Assembly (NCBI GenBank): GCA_017397065.1
Contig: JAFQKE010000003.1
Location: 1 to 64,000, forward strand
DNA length: 64,000 nucleotides
DNA from: Clostridia bacterium
Lineage (GTDB): Bacteria > Bacillota_A > Clostridia > Oscillospirales > Acutalibacteraceae
Direction of reading: 5' to 3'
Below, piece by piece: positions 17,629 to 24,559 of this stretch. Numbering within the stretch: position 1 is the stretch's first letter; each line of letters begins with the position of its first letter. The notes below the pieces were generated by a model. That model ran no database searches, had not been told where the DNA came from, and worked only from the letters and a program-made list of their open reading frames with translations. The translations under genes were made by a program, and so were the position numbers.

Positions 17629-18420
17629 TCAAAGTATATTACCGCTACCAACTGTGACTTCGCCGCTTTCTAAAGCAATCATTTCGCCCAAAGCGTTTTT
17701 AATAACAAGCCTAAATCTTTCATCAATACCCTCAACAGTACCCGAATATTCGTTTTTATTTTGCGTGTAATTAACGGTACTGCCTATAAGCATCATTCGT
17801 TTTTGGTATTCCTCTTTTGCGGCTTCACCCTTTAAATCTTTATAAAGTTCAAAAAATCTGTTTACTATATCGGCAATGAGTGCGTTAGCATCAAAGCTTT
17901 CGTTATCGTCAAAAAGACTTCCTGCAATATTTTTTATTTCCTCGGGGTAGCCGTTTTTAGGGGTGGTAAGGTTTATCCCTATTCCCAGCACAACATAATC
18001 GGCAGTGCCATCGGCGTTAAATGCCGCCTCACTTAAAATCCCGCATATCTTTTTCCCGTTTAAAAAAATATCATTTACCCACTTGATTTTTGGCGATTTT
18101 TTTGTGATTTTTTCAGCTGCAGCAGCAACGGCGACCGCCGCAACAGGGGTTATTAAGGAAATATCCTCTGCCTTTATTTTTGGGCGAAGAATTATACTGA
18201 AATAAATTCCCGATTCTTCAGGGGAATAAAAGCTTCTGCCCATTCTGCCTCTTCCGCCCGTTTGTGAAAGAGCAACAATTAAATCACCCTCGCCAGCTCC
18301 ATTTGTTGCATCGAGCTTGGCCATACTGTTTGTGGAGTCAATCCTACCAAAAACCTTAACCTTGGAACTAAGTTTTAAAAGCGATTTTATAGCTATCGCT
18401 GACACATTATTTTTACCCAT
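17629..18420 (-). CDS. birA: Biotin-[acetyl-CoA-carboxylase] ligase
   Basis: A 263-residue ligase that makes biotinyl-AMP and transfers biotin to a carrier lysine. Visible motifs are RIDSTNSMAK, the biotin/ATP loop GGRGRMGRSF, and KWVNDIFLNGKKICGIL, followed by the small C-terminal SH3-like domain ending in GEVTVGSG. The N-terminal stretch before the catalytic core is only about 20 residues, so the DNA-binding domain of bifunctional BirA is absent. It is thus monofunctional and should not repress biotin genes. mazF lies upstream on the same strand beyond a terminator. Confidence 0.92.
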   Translation of the reverse strand: MGKNNVSAIAIKSLLKLSSKVKVFGRIDSTNSMAKLDATNGAGEGDLIVALSQTGGRGRMGRSFYSPEESGIYFSIILRPKIKAEDISLITPVAAVAVAAAAEKITKKSPKIKWVNDIFLNGKKICGILSEAAFNADGTADYVVLGIGINLTTPKNGYPEEIKNIAGSLFDDNESFDANALIADIVNRFFELYKDLKGEAAKEEYQKRMMLIGSTVNYTQNKNEYSGTVEGIDERFRLVIKNALGEMIALESGEVTVGSGNIL

Positions 18421-18480
18421 TTTCGAATCGCCCCCTTACATATAATATATAATAGCATATTCCGGCACTTAATTCAACAA

Positions 18481-18511
18481 AAAAGACCACCTGTTTAGTG
18501 GGTGGTCTTTA
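18481..18511 (-). terminator. Terminator of mazF
   Basis: On the minus strand AAAGACCACC pairs with GGTGGTCTTT and is followed by TTTTG. It lies directly after the mazF stop and before birA. Confidence 0.85.
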
Positions 18512-18521
18512 CTTATAAAAA

Positions 18522-18878
18522 TCAAATTCCTCTGCCCATAAGGCCGAAGCTCACCGAAAGAGCTTTATCAACCTTATCCATCATAGAAACATCAAGTATA
18601 CCCATTTTTTCTTTTAAGCGACGCTTATCAATTGTGCGTACCTGCTCTAAAAGAACAATAGAGTTTTTTTGAAGTCCCGAGCCCTCGGCCTCAACGCTTA
18701 TGTGGGTTGGAAGTCTAGCCTTGTCCTGCTGACTTGTTATAGCTGCCGCTATAACGGTGGGACTATATTTGTTCCCTACGTCATTCTGGATTATTAAAAC
18801 CGGACGTATGCCGCCCTGCTCCGAGCCGACAACGGGACTCAAATCAGCATAATAAATTTCACCACGCTTAACGGTCAT
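18522..18878 (-). CDS. mazF: MazF/PemK-type endoribonuclease toxin
   Basis: A protein of about 118 residues with the MazF fold: [31 protein letters not shown], then [10 protein letters not shown] and [33 protein letters not shown]. It is closest in form to Bacillus EndoA. I chose the second Met (18878) because GAAAGG lies nine bases before it; the first ATG (18887) touches the site. Normally an antitoxin gene stands directly upstream, but the next 700 bases upstream hold no credible reading frame on this strand. It is a single-gene transcript. Confidence 0.9.
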   Translation of the reverse strand: MTVKRGEIYYADLSPVVGSEQGGIRPVLIIQNDVGNKYSPTVIAAAITSQQDKARLPTHISVEAEGSGLQKNSIVLLEQVRTIDKRRLKEKMGILDVSMMDKVDKALSVSFGLMGRGI

Positions 18879-19139
18879 TTTAAGCATCCTTTCAAAAAAT
18901 TAGGGTTCATTTTTAATGTACAAACACCTTAACGGCATCTGTTACTATTTTTACCCAAGATATATATTTTAATCATTAAAAGGAATATTTTTAATTTTAT
19001 TTCCATATTCTATATTATGCAAAAGCTAGTTTTATGTAACCAAGCTGTTTTTGATGTTTTGAGTTTTAATATTGTTAAAAAATCAAAAAAATCCTCACAA
19101 AAAATAGCTTATAAAAAATTGCATAAAAGGTTTCAGTAG

Positions 19140-19235
19140 GTTAAAAAGTGGTATGAGAACTGTCAAAAAAAGCATTTTTCACTCAAAATCCATTAAATTT
19201 TATATAAAAAATGGTGCTTTTTCACCACTTTTAAC
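19140..19235. repeat. Nested inverted repeat in a long non-coding stretch
   Basis: GTTAAAAAGTGGT (19140-19152) pairs with ACCACTTTTAAC (19224-19235), and inside it an AAAAAAGCA / TGCTTTTT pair brings the arms together. The stretch 18888-19448 is very AT-rich, with no credible gene on either strand. This and the next inverted repeat are its only clear structure. Confidence 0.5.
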
Positions 19236-19325
19236 AAAAAACACTCAAATATTACTATTTGTAAAGTAAATAATACAGCCTTTAAGACAATTTTTTTCAC
19301 ATTTGCTAGCAAAATGCACAAAAGG

Positions 19326-19397
19326 AAATCGAAAAGGTTACAAAATGATCCATTTAAATGAAAATGTTACAGGTTTGTAACCTTTGTTTTGCGATTT
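19326..19397. repeat. Strong 72-bp hairpin upstream of the 3D-protein promoter
   Basis: AAAGGTTACAAA (19333-19344) pairs perfectly with TTTGTAACCTTT (19374-19385). An outer AAATCG/CGATTT pair extends it, and a CATTTAAATG palindrome sits in the loop. Downstream is TTTCCCC rather than a U-tract, so it is not a simple terminator. It may be a DNA binding site or part of an untranslated RNA. Confidence 0.5.
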
Positions 19398-19448
19398 TTC
19401 CCCTAAAAAGTTTGTCTATTTTGTATATTAAAAGGCACTTTTTTTGTG

Positions 19449-19477
19449 TTGACTGTCAAAAAGAATTGTTATATACT
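19449..19477 (+). promoter_or_regulatory. Sigma-A promoter of the 3D-domain gene
   Basis: TTGACT (19449-19454), 17-nt spacer, TATACT (19472-19477). Start of transcription is expected near 19484, which leaves a leader of about 128 nt. Confidence 0.75.
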
Positions 19478-19483
19478 GCTTAA

Positions 19484-19611
19484 GGTGCCAAAAAGGGCAT
19501 CAAAAAAACAACCGAAATTTTAATCGGTTTCAGCAGTAGCAGATGCGTTTTTCCGTACATCTGAACACCAAAATAAAAAATAGGTACTGCTGTAATTACG
19601 GAGGTTTATTG
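19484..19611 (+). promoter_or_regulatory. Structured 5' leader of the 3D-domain gene
   Basis: Four helices can be drawn in the leader: GGTGCC/GGCATC (19484-19501), AACCGA/TCGGTT (19510-19529), an outer CAGCAGTA/TACTGCTG (19531-19538 with 19585-19592), and inside it CAGATG/CATCTG (19540-19563). The GGAGG ribosome binding site follows the outer helix. I compared it with the c-di-AMP riboswitch, which often precedes wall hydrolase genes, and did not find that class's conserved core. It could be a cis-regulatory RNA. Confidence 0.5.
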
Positions 19612-20718
19612 ATGAGTACAATTAAGCTTATGATTGTGAAATGTGTAACTGCTATTTTAGTCAGTACAGTTTTAGCTTCCAGTCTGGTTGCTTTTGCTGC
19701 TGCTAATCCTCATAGCACTGTAACAATCATAGATGGTGAAAAAACATTTGATGTAAGTACACACTATACCACAGCCGAGGAGATTCTTCGTGAAGCAGAT
19801 ATAACTCTTCTGGATGGTGAAACAGCTCAGCTTGAAACAAAAAACAACGGTGAAACTGTTTTAAACATCAGTCGTACATTCCCCGTTTACATTACTGTAG
19901 GCAAGCAGACTAAAACTATAAGAGTTTTAGGCGGAACGGTGGCTGATGCGTTAGCTAAAGCAGGAATTACACTTGATGAAAATTCAATCTGCAACTTAAA
20001 ACCCGAAACCGTTATTACCGAAGAAACATACATTGATATTGTAGATGTTAAGTATGTTACCGAATCTTATGAAGAAAGCATTCCTTTTACTGCTAAGGTA
20101 GAGTATTCTGATACTCTTGCAAAGGGCGAGAAAAAGGTTATTGAGGGAGTTAACGGCACCAAAACCGTAACTGTTAAGAAAACCTATAAAAACGGTGAAC
20201 TTACCGAGACCGAAACCCTTTCTTCCGTTGTTACTACACCTGCTGTAGCTCAGGTTACTATCGTTGGAACAAAGTCTAAGGCTCAAAAGCCTTCAGCTCC
20301 CAAGGTTGAAATTAAAAATGATGCCGCCGCTGAGGGTACCGTGCTTTATTCTGCAATCAAAACCATTTCCAGTCTTAAAGCACCTAAATCCTTAACTTTA
20401 AATTCAAAAGGTATTCCTGTAAACTATAAGAAAAAAACTACAGTTCAGGCAACTGCTTATACCGATCATTCCGGCACACGTTGTGCAAGCGGCGTTTTAC
20501 CCCAGACCGGTTATATTGCAGTTAACCCCAAGATTATTCCTTATGGTACAAAGATGTTTATAGTATCTAAAGATGGTAAATATGTTTACGGTTATGCAAT
20601 TGCAGCCGATACAGGCGGATTTGTAAGAAAAAGACCTTACAATGTTGACCTTTTCTTTAATACCGAGAGCGAATGCCGCAATTTTGGTCGCCGTGATGTA
20701 GTAATCTATTTCCTTTAA
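19612..20718 (+). CDS. Secreted DUF348/G5/3D-domain protein (YabE/RpfB-like)
   Basis: A 368-residue exported protein. The signal peptide spans about residues 1-29 (LMIVKCVTAILVSTVLASSLVAFA). Two DUF348-type repeats follow (STVTIIDGEKTFDVSTHYTT..., then FPVYITVGKQTKTIRVLGGTV...), then a G5 domain (PFTAKVEYSDTLAKGEKKVIEGVNGTK) and a C-terminal 3D domain. The three Asp of the name are in AADTGG, NVDLFF and RRDVV. 3D domains are related to MltA-type lytic transglycosylases, so the protein probably cuts peptidoglycan, as YabE/RpfB-type factors do. ATG 19612 has GGAGG before it; an upstream in-frame start (19543) lies within the structured leader. Confidence 0.9.
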   Translation: MSTIKLMIVKCVTAILVSTVLASSLVAFAAANPHSTVTIIDGEKTFDVSTHYTTAEEILREADITLLDGETAQLETKNNGETVLNISRTFPVYITVGKQTKTIRVLGGTVADALAKAGITLDENSICNLKPETVITEETYIDIVDVKYVTESYEESIPFTAKVEYSDTLAKGEKKVIEGVNGTKTVTVKKTYKNGELTETETLSSVVTTPAVAQVTIVGTKSKAQKPSAPKVEIKNDAAAEGTVLYSAIKTISSLKAPKSLTLNSKGIPVNYKKKTTVQATAYTDHSGTRCASGVLPQTGYIAVNPKIIPYGTKMFIVSKDGKYVYGYAIAADTGGFVRKRPYNVDLFFNTESECRNFGRRDVVIYFL

Positions 20719-20735
20719 AATTAAATGATTCAGTT

Positions 20736-20774
20736 AAGCCGATGGTGATTTTTCGCCGTCGGCTGTTTTTTTGT
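20736..20774 (+). terminator. Terminator of the 3D-domain gene
   Basis: AGCCGATGGTG pairs with CGCCGTCGGCT (with G-U pairs), followed by GTTTTTTTG. Confidence 0.85.
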
Positions 20775-20828
20775 TGTGCCACAGATGTTAAAATATTATA
20801 TTTTACAGAAAAAAAGTCAATAAAAGTA

Positions 20829-20857
20829 TTGCATTAGAACCTGTTTTGTGGGATAAT
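20829..20857 (+). promoter_or_regulatory. Promoter of the HD-luxS-DUF436 cluster
   Basis: TTGCAT (20829-20834), 17-nt spacer, GATAAT (20852-20857). The expected start near 20864 lies past the first in-frame ATG of the next gene and supports the later start at 20900. Confidence 0.6.
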
Positions 20858-20899
20858 AAAATGAATAAATATTTTTTAGATGAGAGGAAAACACGCAAA

Positions 20900-21559
20900 A
20901 TGCTCACTTTTAAGGATGTTAAAAATAATCCTGCAATTTCTGTTTATATTACAAAAGCCGATGAGGCTTTAAAGTCATTAGGGTACACAGAGCATAGCTT
21001 TGCTCACGTTACAAAGGTTTCTACCGTTGCGGCTCAGATTCTTACCAAGCTAGGATATAGTGCCCGTGAAATTGAGCTTGCCAAAATATCCGGATATCTG
21101 CACGATATTGGCAATCTTGTAAATAGGGTAGAGCATTCCCAAAGCGGTGCGGTAATGGCTTTTCGTATTTTGGATAATATGGGTATGGAAGCTGAGGATA
21201 TTGCCGCTGTGGTATCGGCAATCGGTAATCACGATGAGGGCGTGGGCGTTCCCGTAAATGCGGTTGCCGCCGCACTTATTCTGGCAGATAAATCTGATGT
21301 TCGCCGCAGCAGAGTGCGTAATAATGATGAAACTACATTTGATTTGCATGACAGAGTGAATTATTCCGTAATCAATTCCGAGCTTATAATAGAAAAAGAA
21401 CAAAAAATAATCAAACTTAAGCTCCGCATAGATACTGCCTACGGCTCTGTTATGGATTATTTTGAGATTTTCCTCGACAGAATGATTCTGTGTAGAAAGG
21501 CGGCCGAGCTTTTAGGCCTTAGCTTTAAGCTTGATATTAACGGACAACAGTTGATTTAA
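20900..21559 (+). CDS. HD-domain phosphohydrolase-like protein
   Basis: A 219-residue protein with an HD domain: H36 in EHSFAHVTKV, the H68-D69 pair in ISGYLHDIGNL, and a later His in SAIGNHDEG followed by Asp in LILADKSDV. HD proteins hydrolyse nucleotides or phosphoesters; the substrate here is unknown. The start at 20900 (MLTFKDV) follows GAGAGG and fits the promoter position. The luxS gene begins 21 bp after its stop. Confidence 0.82.
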   Translation: MLTFKDVKNNPAISVYITKADEALKSLGYTEHSFAHVTKVSTVAAQILTKLGYSAREIELAKISGYLHDIGNLVNRVEHSQSGAVMAFRILDNMGMEAEDIAAVVSAIGNHDEGVGVPVNAVAAALILADKSDVRRSRVRNNDETTFDLHDRVNYSVINSELIIEKEQKIIKLKLRIDTAYGSVMDYFEIFLDRMILCRKAAELLGLSFKLDINGQQLI

Positions 21560-21580
21560 TGTATTGCGAGGAGAGGTAAT

Positions 21581-22048
21581 ATGAAAAGAATCGCCAGCTT
21601 TGAAGTGGATCATCGCTACATTACCCCGGGAATTTATATTTCCAGAATCGATGATGATATTACAACCTATGATCTTAGAACTCGCCGCCCGAATTGCGGT
21701 GATTTTATGAGTGATAGTATTATGCATACCTTTGAGCACCTTTTTGCTACCTATGTGCGTAATAGCGATATAGGAAACAAGGTTATTTATTTTGGCCCTA
21801 TGGGTTGTGCAACGGGATTTTATCTCCTTTTAAGAGATGCAAATCACAAGGAAACTTTGAATATTGTTATCAGCGTGTTGGAACAAATAGTAAATCATAA
21901 GGGCGATGTTTTTGGCAATAGTGAAATTGAGTGTGGAAACTATAAATCCTTGAGGCTTGAAGCCGCAGTAGGTGAGGCCAAGAGCTATTTAGCTGTTCTT
22001 AAAGCTAAAGAGGATACAGATTTTAAATATCCCACCGAGAGAGGTTAG
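21581..22048 (+). CDS. luxS: S-ribosylhomocysteine lyase
   Basis: A 155-residue LuxS enzyme that splits S-ribosylhomocysteine into homocysteine and the autoinducer-2 precursor. Metal ligands are H49 and H53 in HTFEH plus C118 in ECGNY. The catalytic Cys is C76 in GPMGCATGFY and the catalytic Glu is E52. Length is typical. It is part of a small cluster with the HD protein and DUF436, each preceded by a good ribosome binding site. The pfs nucleosidase gene is not nearby. Confidence 0.97.
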   Translation: MKRIASFEVDHRYITPGIYISRIDDDITTYDLRTRRPNCGDFMSDSIMHTFEHLFATYVRNSDIGNKVIYFGPMGCATGFYLLLRDANHKETLNIVISVLEQIVNHKGDVFGNSEIECGNYKSLRLEAAVGEAKSYLAVLKAKEDTDFKYPTERG

Positions 22049-22052
22049 TTAT

Positions 22053-22589
22053 ATGAATTTAAAAGAAATTAAAAATGCGGTTTTTTCGGCTGCAAATGAA
22101 CTTTGCGAAAAGGCAAAACTTAAATCAGGTTCCATTGTTGTTGTGGGCTGCTCCACCAGCGAGGTAGGTGGCGGCATAATAGGGAAAAGTGGAAGCTTGG
22201 ATGTTGCAGAGGCTATTTTCGATGGACTGAACGATGCTTTTTTGGGGAAAGGAATTTTTATTGCCGCACAGTGTTGTGAGCATCTGAATCGTGCAATTGT
22301 TATTGAAAGAAAGGCAGCAAATGGTCTTGAAGAGGTTTCAGCCGTTCCCAAAATGCACGCAGGCGGTTCCTTTGCAACCACCGCATATTTAAAAATGTCA
22401 CAACCTGTACTGGTTGAAGAAATTAAAGCCGATGCAGGTCTTGACATTGGTGCAACTCTTATTGGTATGCACCTTAAAAGAGTTGCTGTTCCCCTTAGAT
22501 TAGAGGTTAAACAAATTGGTGCTGCACCCCTTTTTGCGGCTTACACAAGGCCAAAGTATATCGGCGGCATTCGTGCTGAATACGAATAG
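22053..22589 (+). CDS. DUF436 (TIGR01440, YwlG-like) family protein
   Basis: A 178-residue protein of the UPF0340 family. Recognisable parts are IVVVGCSTSEVGGGIIGKSGS near the N-terminus, the central GIFIAAQCCEHLNRAIVIE, AVPKMHAGGSFATTAY and the C-terminal RPKYIGGIRAEYE. The function is not established. It starts five bases after the luxS stop, with GAGAGGTTAG as ribosome binding site, so it is cotranscribed with luxS. Confidence 0.9.
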   Translation: MNLKEIKNAVFSAANELCEKAKLKSGSIVVVGCSTSEVGGGIIGKSGSLDVAEAIFDGLNDAFLGKGIFIAAQCCEHLNRAIVIERKAANGLEEVSAVPKMHAGGSFATTAYLKMSQPVLVEEIKADAGLDIGATLIGMHLKRVAVPLRLEVKQIGAAPLFAAYTRPKYIGGIRAEYE

Positions 22590-22693
22590 CTTTGGATAAA
22601 TTTGCGCCTTCCATCTTTTTTGGTTTCGCAGCGGTGCAGATAGCACAGCACGCTCACCAAAAAAGTGTTATGCACAAATTTCTCTCAAAGCTA
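22588..22693. repeat. Large imperfect hairpin after DUF436
   Basis: TAGCTTTG..AAATTTG at the left pairs with CAAATTT..CAAAGCTA at the right, and inside TTTTTTGG pairs with CCAAAAAA, giving a stem of about 105 bp with bulges. It includes the DUF436 stop codon. A perfect palindrome CGATGTAAATTTACATCG follows at 22697-22714. A degenerate relative may lie at 44042-44160. The rest of the gap up to 22871 holds only the repeat and promoter listed next. Confidence 0.5.
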
Positions 22694-22736
22694 CGGGCGA
22701 TGTAAATTTACATCGTTTATCTTATTTAGACTAATA

Positions 22737-22765
22737 TGTAGGGCAGGGGCTTGCTCCTGCCGAAA
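22737..22765. repeat. Small palindromic repeat, TGTAGGG family, copy 1
   Basis: TGTAGGG followed by a GGCAGGGG-CTTG-CTCCTGCC hairpin and GAAAA. Copies with altered but still paired stems are at 29371-29399 (inverted) and 57834-57862. Confidence 0.7.
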
Positions 22766-22805
22766 AAAGTATTTTTAATAAATTATAAACAATCAACATA
22801 TTTTA

Positions 22806-22835
22806 TTGACGGTGCATAGCATTTAAGTGTATAAT
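22806..22835 (+). promoter_or_regulatory. Promoter of the membrane protein pair
   Basis: TTGACG (22806-22811), 18-nt spacer, TATAAT (22830-22835). Confidence 0.65.
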
Positions 22836-22871
22836 AATATTTCATTAGTTCATTTTAAAGGAGAAACACAA

Positions 22872-23648
22872 ATGGCATATAATACATACAGTAAAAGAAC
22901 GGGCGAGGCGAATATGTCTTTTGCAAAACTTGTTAGACAATGCTTACTCAGAACCATAATAACGACATTTATAGGTCTTGTTATCTATATGTCTATAGTT
23001 TTTGTTGTAAACGGAATGAACTATAAAATCATCGGTTATGAGATTTTTCATAGTGTAGATGGTGAGAGCTTCGAAAAAGTTTATGAATACAGATATACCG
23101 GCAAAGAGGATGAAAATTGGGTTGATGAAAATTTAGCGCAATATCTTGATGAAGACGGCTATTATAAAGAGGGTTATTATAAGCAGGATATTCCAAGCAG
23201 TCTTCCGGATTCCACAATGAAATTCCTTTCGTGGATAGCTCAGATACCGACCCTTATCATTTGGGGAGCACTTATATATACTCTAACATGGAATGTTGGT
23301 AACGGTGCGGCCGATAAAAAGGAATTTGGCGGTACTGCTTTTGATAAACTGTGTGGACTTAAAGCCGGCCTTATTGCGGTTATACCATACGCTATAACAT
23401 ATTTAATTCTTGTTGCAGCTAAGATTTTTGGAAGCTCAACCTGGCCTATAAGTCTGTTTAAAATTGTGAACTATAATTGTTTTGCATTTAATGATATGAT
23501 AATAACGGGCGGACTTAATACAATTTCCGTAACAGAGCTTATATGTCTTGCTCTTGTGCTTGTGCCCTTGCCATTATTTGCGGCATTTGGCTATGCAATG
23601 GGAGTTCGCCATACAAACATAAAAGAAAAAATAGTTTATAAAGATTAG
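22872..23648 (+). CDS. Membrane protein of unknown function
   Basis: A 258-residue protein with about four membrane helices: near residues 20-46, one around the IAQIPTLIIWGALIYTL segment, one at GLIAVIPYAITYLILVA, and a last one near LICLALVLVPLPLFAAF. A polar, acidic and Tyr-rich loop of roughly 70 residues separates the first two. I do not recognise the family. The start at 22872 has AAAGGAG before it, and the predicted transcription start excludes the earlier ATG. It precedes the DUF624-like membrane protein by 20 bp and probably works with it. Confidence 0.75.
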   Translation: MAYNTYSKRTGEANMSFAKLVRQCLLRTIITTFIGLVIYMSIVFVVNGMNYKIIGYEIFHSVDGESFEKVYEYRYTGKEDENWVDENLAQYLDEDGYYKEGYYKQDIPSSLPDSTMKFLSWIAQIPTLIIWGALIYTLTWNVGNGAADKKEFGGTAFDKLCGLKAGLIAVIPYAITYLILVAAKIFGSSTWPISLFKIVNYNCFAFNDMIITGGLNTISVTELICLALVLVPLPLFAAFGYAMGVRHTNIKEKIVYKD

Positions 23649-23668
23649 TAAAAAGCAGGTGGATTAAA

Positions 23669-24532
23669 ATGGGTTTATTTTCAAGTAGTTATTATAAAGA
23701 GGGCCCGGGCGTAGAAAAAAATGAGCGTAAAAAGAAAGGCTTTTTTGCCTTTTTTGAAATATTTTTCCGCAACTTCTGGGGACTTTTTGTTGTAAGCTTT
23801 GTCTATAGTGCAATTTCGGTTCTCAGTCTTGGCTTTGCAAACGGACTCGCCAAAGCGGGTATGACCCACGTTGCCCGTAGTATAGGACGTGAAAAGCATT
23901 CGTTTCTGCTTTCTGATTTTAAAGAAACAATAAAAAAGAACTGGAAGCAATGCTTGGCTATAGGCATCATCAATGTTTTCTTTATGGCAATCGTGCTTGT
24001 TGATATACATTATTTCAGAGGCTATCTGAACAGAGAGGACCTTAAAGATACGCCTATATTCCAAATAATCGGACTTGGTATAATTCTTGGTATTTTTATA
24101 ATATCAACCTTTATTAAGTATTATCTCTGGACAATGGCAATAACATTTAAGCTTTCAATAAAGCAGATGATAAAAAATGGCTTTCAGTTTTCATTCTTGA
24201 ATTTTGGACGCAATATACTTGTAGCTATACTCTTAGCTGTAATTTATTTTGGACTTTATGTTTTATCGGCCTTAAATCCCGGATTTATGGTGCTTGCAAT
24301 TATTCTGTTGGTATGTGTAGTCCCCGGCTTCAAAGCATTGCTTGTTCATTTTATATCGTTCCCACAGATTAAAAAGTATATGATAGACCCTTATTACGCC
24401 GAGCACAAGGGCGAGGATATTGAAAAGCGTCGTGCTTTGGGACTTGATATTCCGGAAGACGAGCTTGAAGACGAAGAAAAAGAAGAAAGTATATTTACCG
24501 ATACACTTCCTGCCGCTGATGCGGAAGACTAA
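23669..24532 (+). CDS. YesL/DUF624-like membrane protein
   Basis: A 287-residue protein. The N-terminus SSYYKEGPGVEKNERKKKGFFAFFEIFFRNFW resembles the YesL family (DUF624), followed by about five to six hydrophobic helices. The C-terminal 40 residues are strongly acidic (ELEDEEKEESIF). YesL-type proteins often stand near sugar transporters, but none is seen here. It forms a pair with the preceding membrane protein; lon follows after 27 bp. Confidence 0.78.
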   Translation: MGLFSSSYYKEGPGVEKNERKKKGFFAFFEIFFRNFWGLFVVSFVYSAISVLSLGFANGLAKAGMTHVARSIGREKHSFLLSDFKETIKKNWKQCLAIGIINVFFMAIVLVDIHYFRGYLNREDLKDTPIFQIIGLGIILGIFIISTFIKYYLWTMAITFKLSIKQMIKNGFQFSFLNFGRNILVAILLAVIYFGLYVLSALNPGFMVLAIILLVCVVPGFKALLVHFISFPQIKKYMIDPYYAEHKGEDIEKRRALGLDIPEDELEDEEKEESIFTDTLPAADAED

Positions 24533-24559
24533 TATAAACAGATTTTTTCGGAGGAAAAA

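Noticed and set aside
17534..17770. Plus-strand frame of 78 codons after manA
   Set aside because: It runs through the bidirectional terminator and into the end of birA in antisense, with no ribosome binding site.
19484..19611. c-di-AMP (ydaO/yuaA) riboswitch before the 3D-domain gene
   Set aside because: Expected from gene context, but I could not match the conserved core strings of that class to this leader.
22872..24532. Two-component or ABC function for the membrane protein pair
   Set aside because: Neither protein has an ATPase, kinase or known transporter motif, so no function was assigned beyond the YesL-like resemblance.
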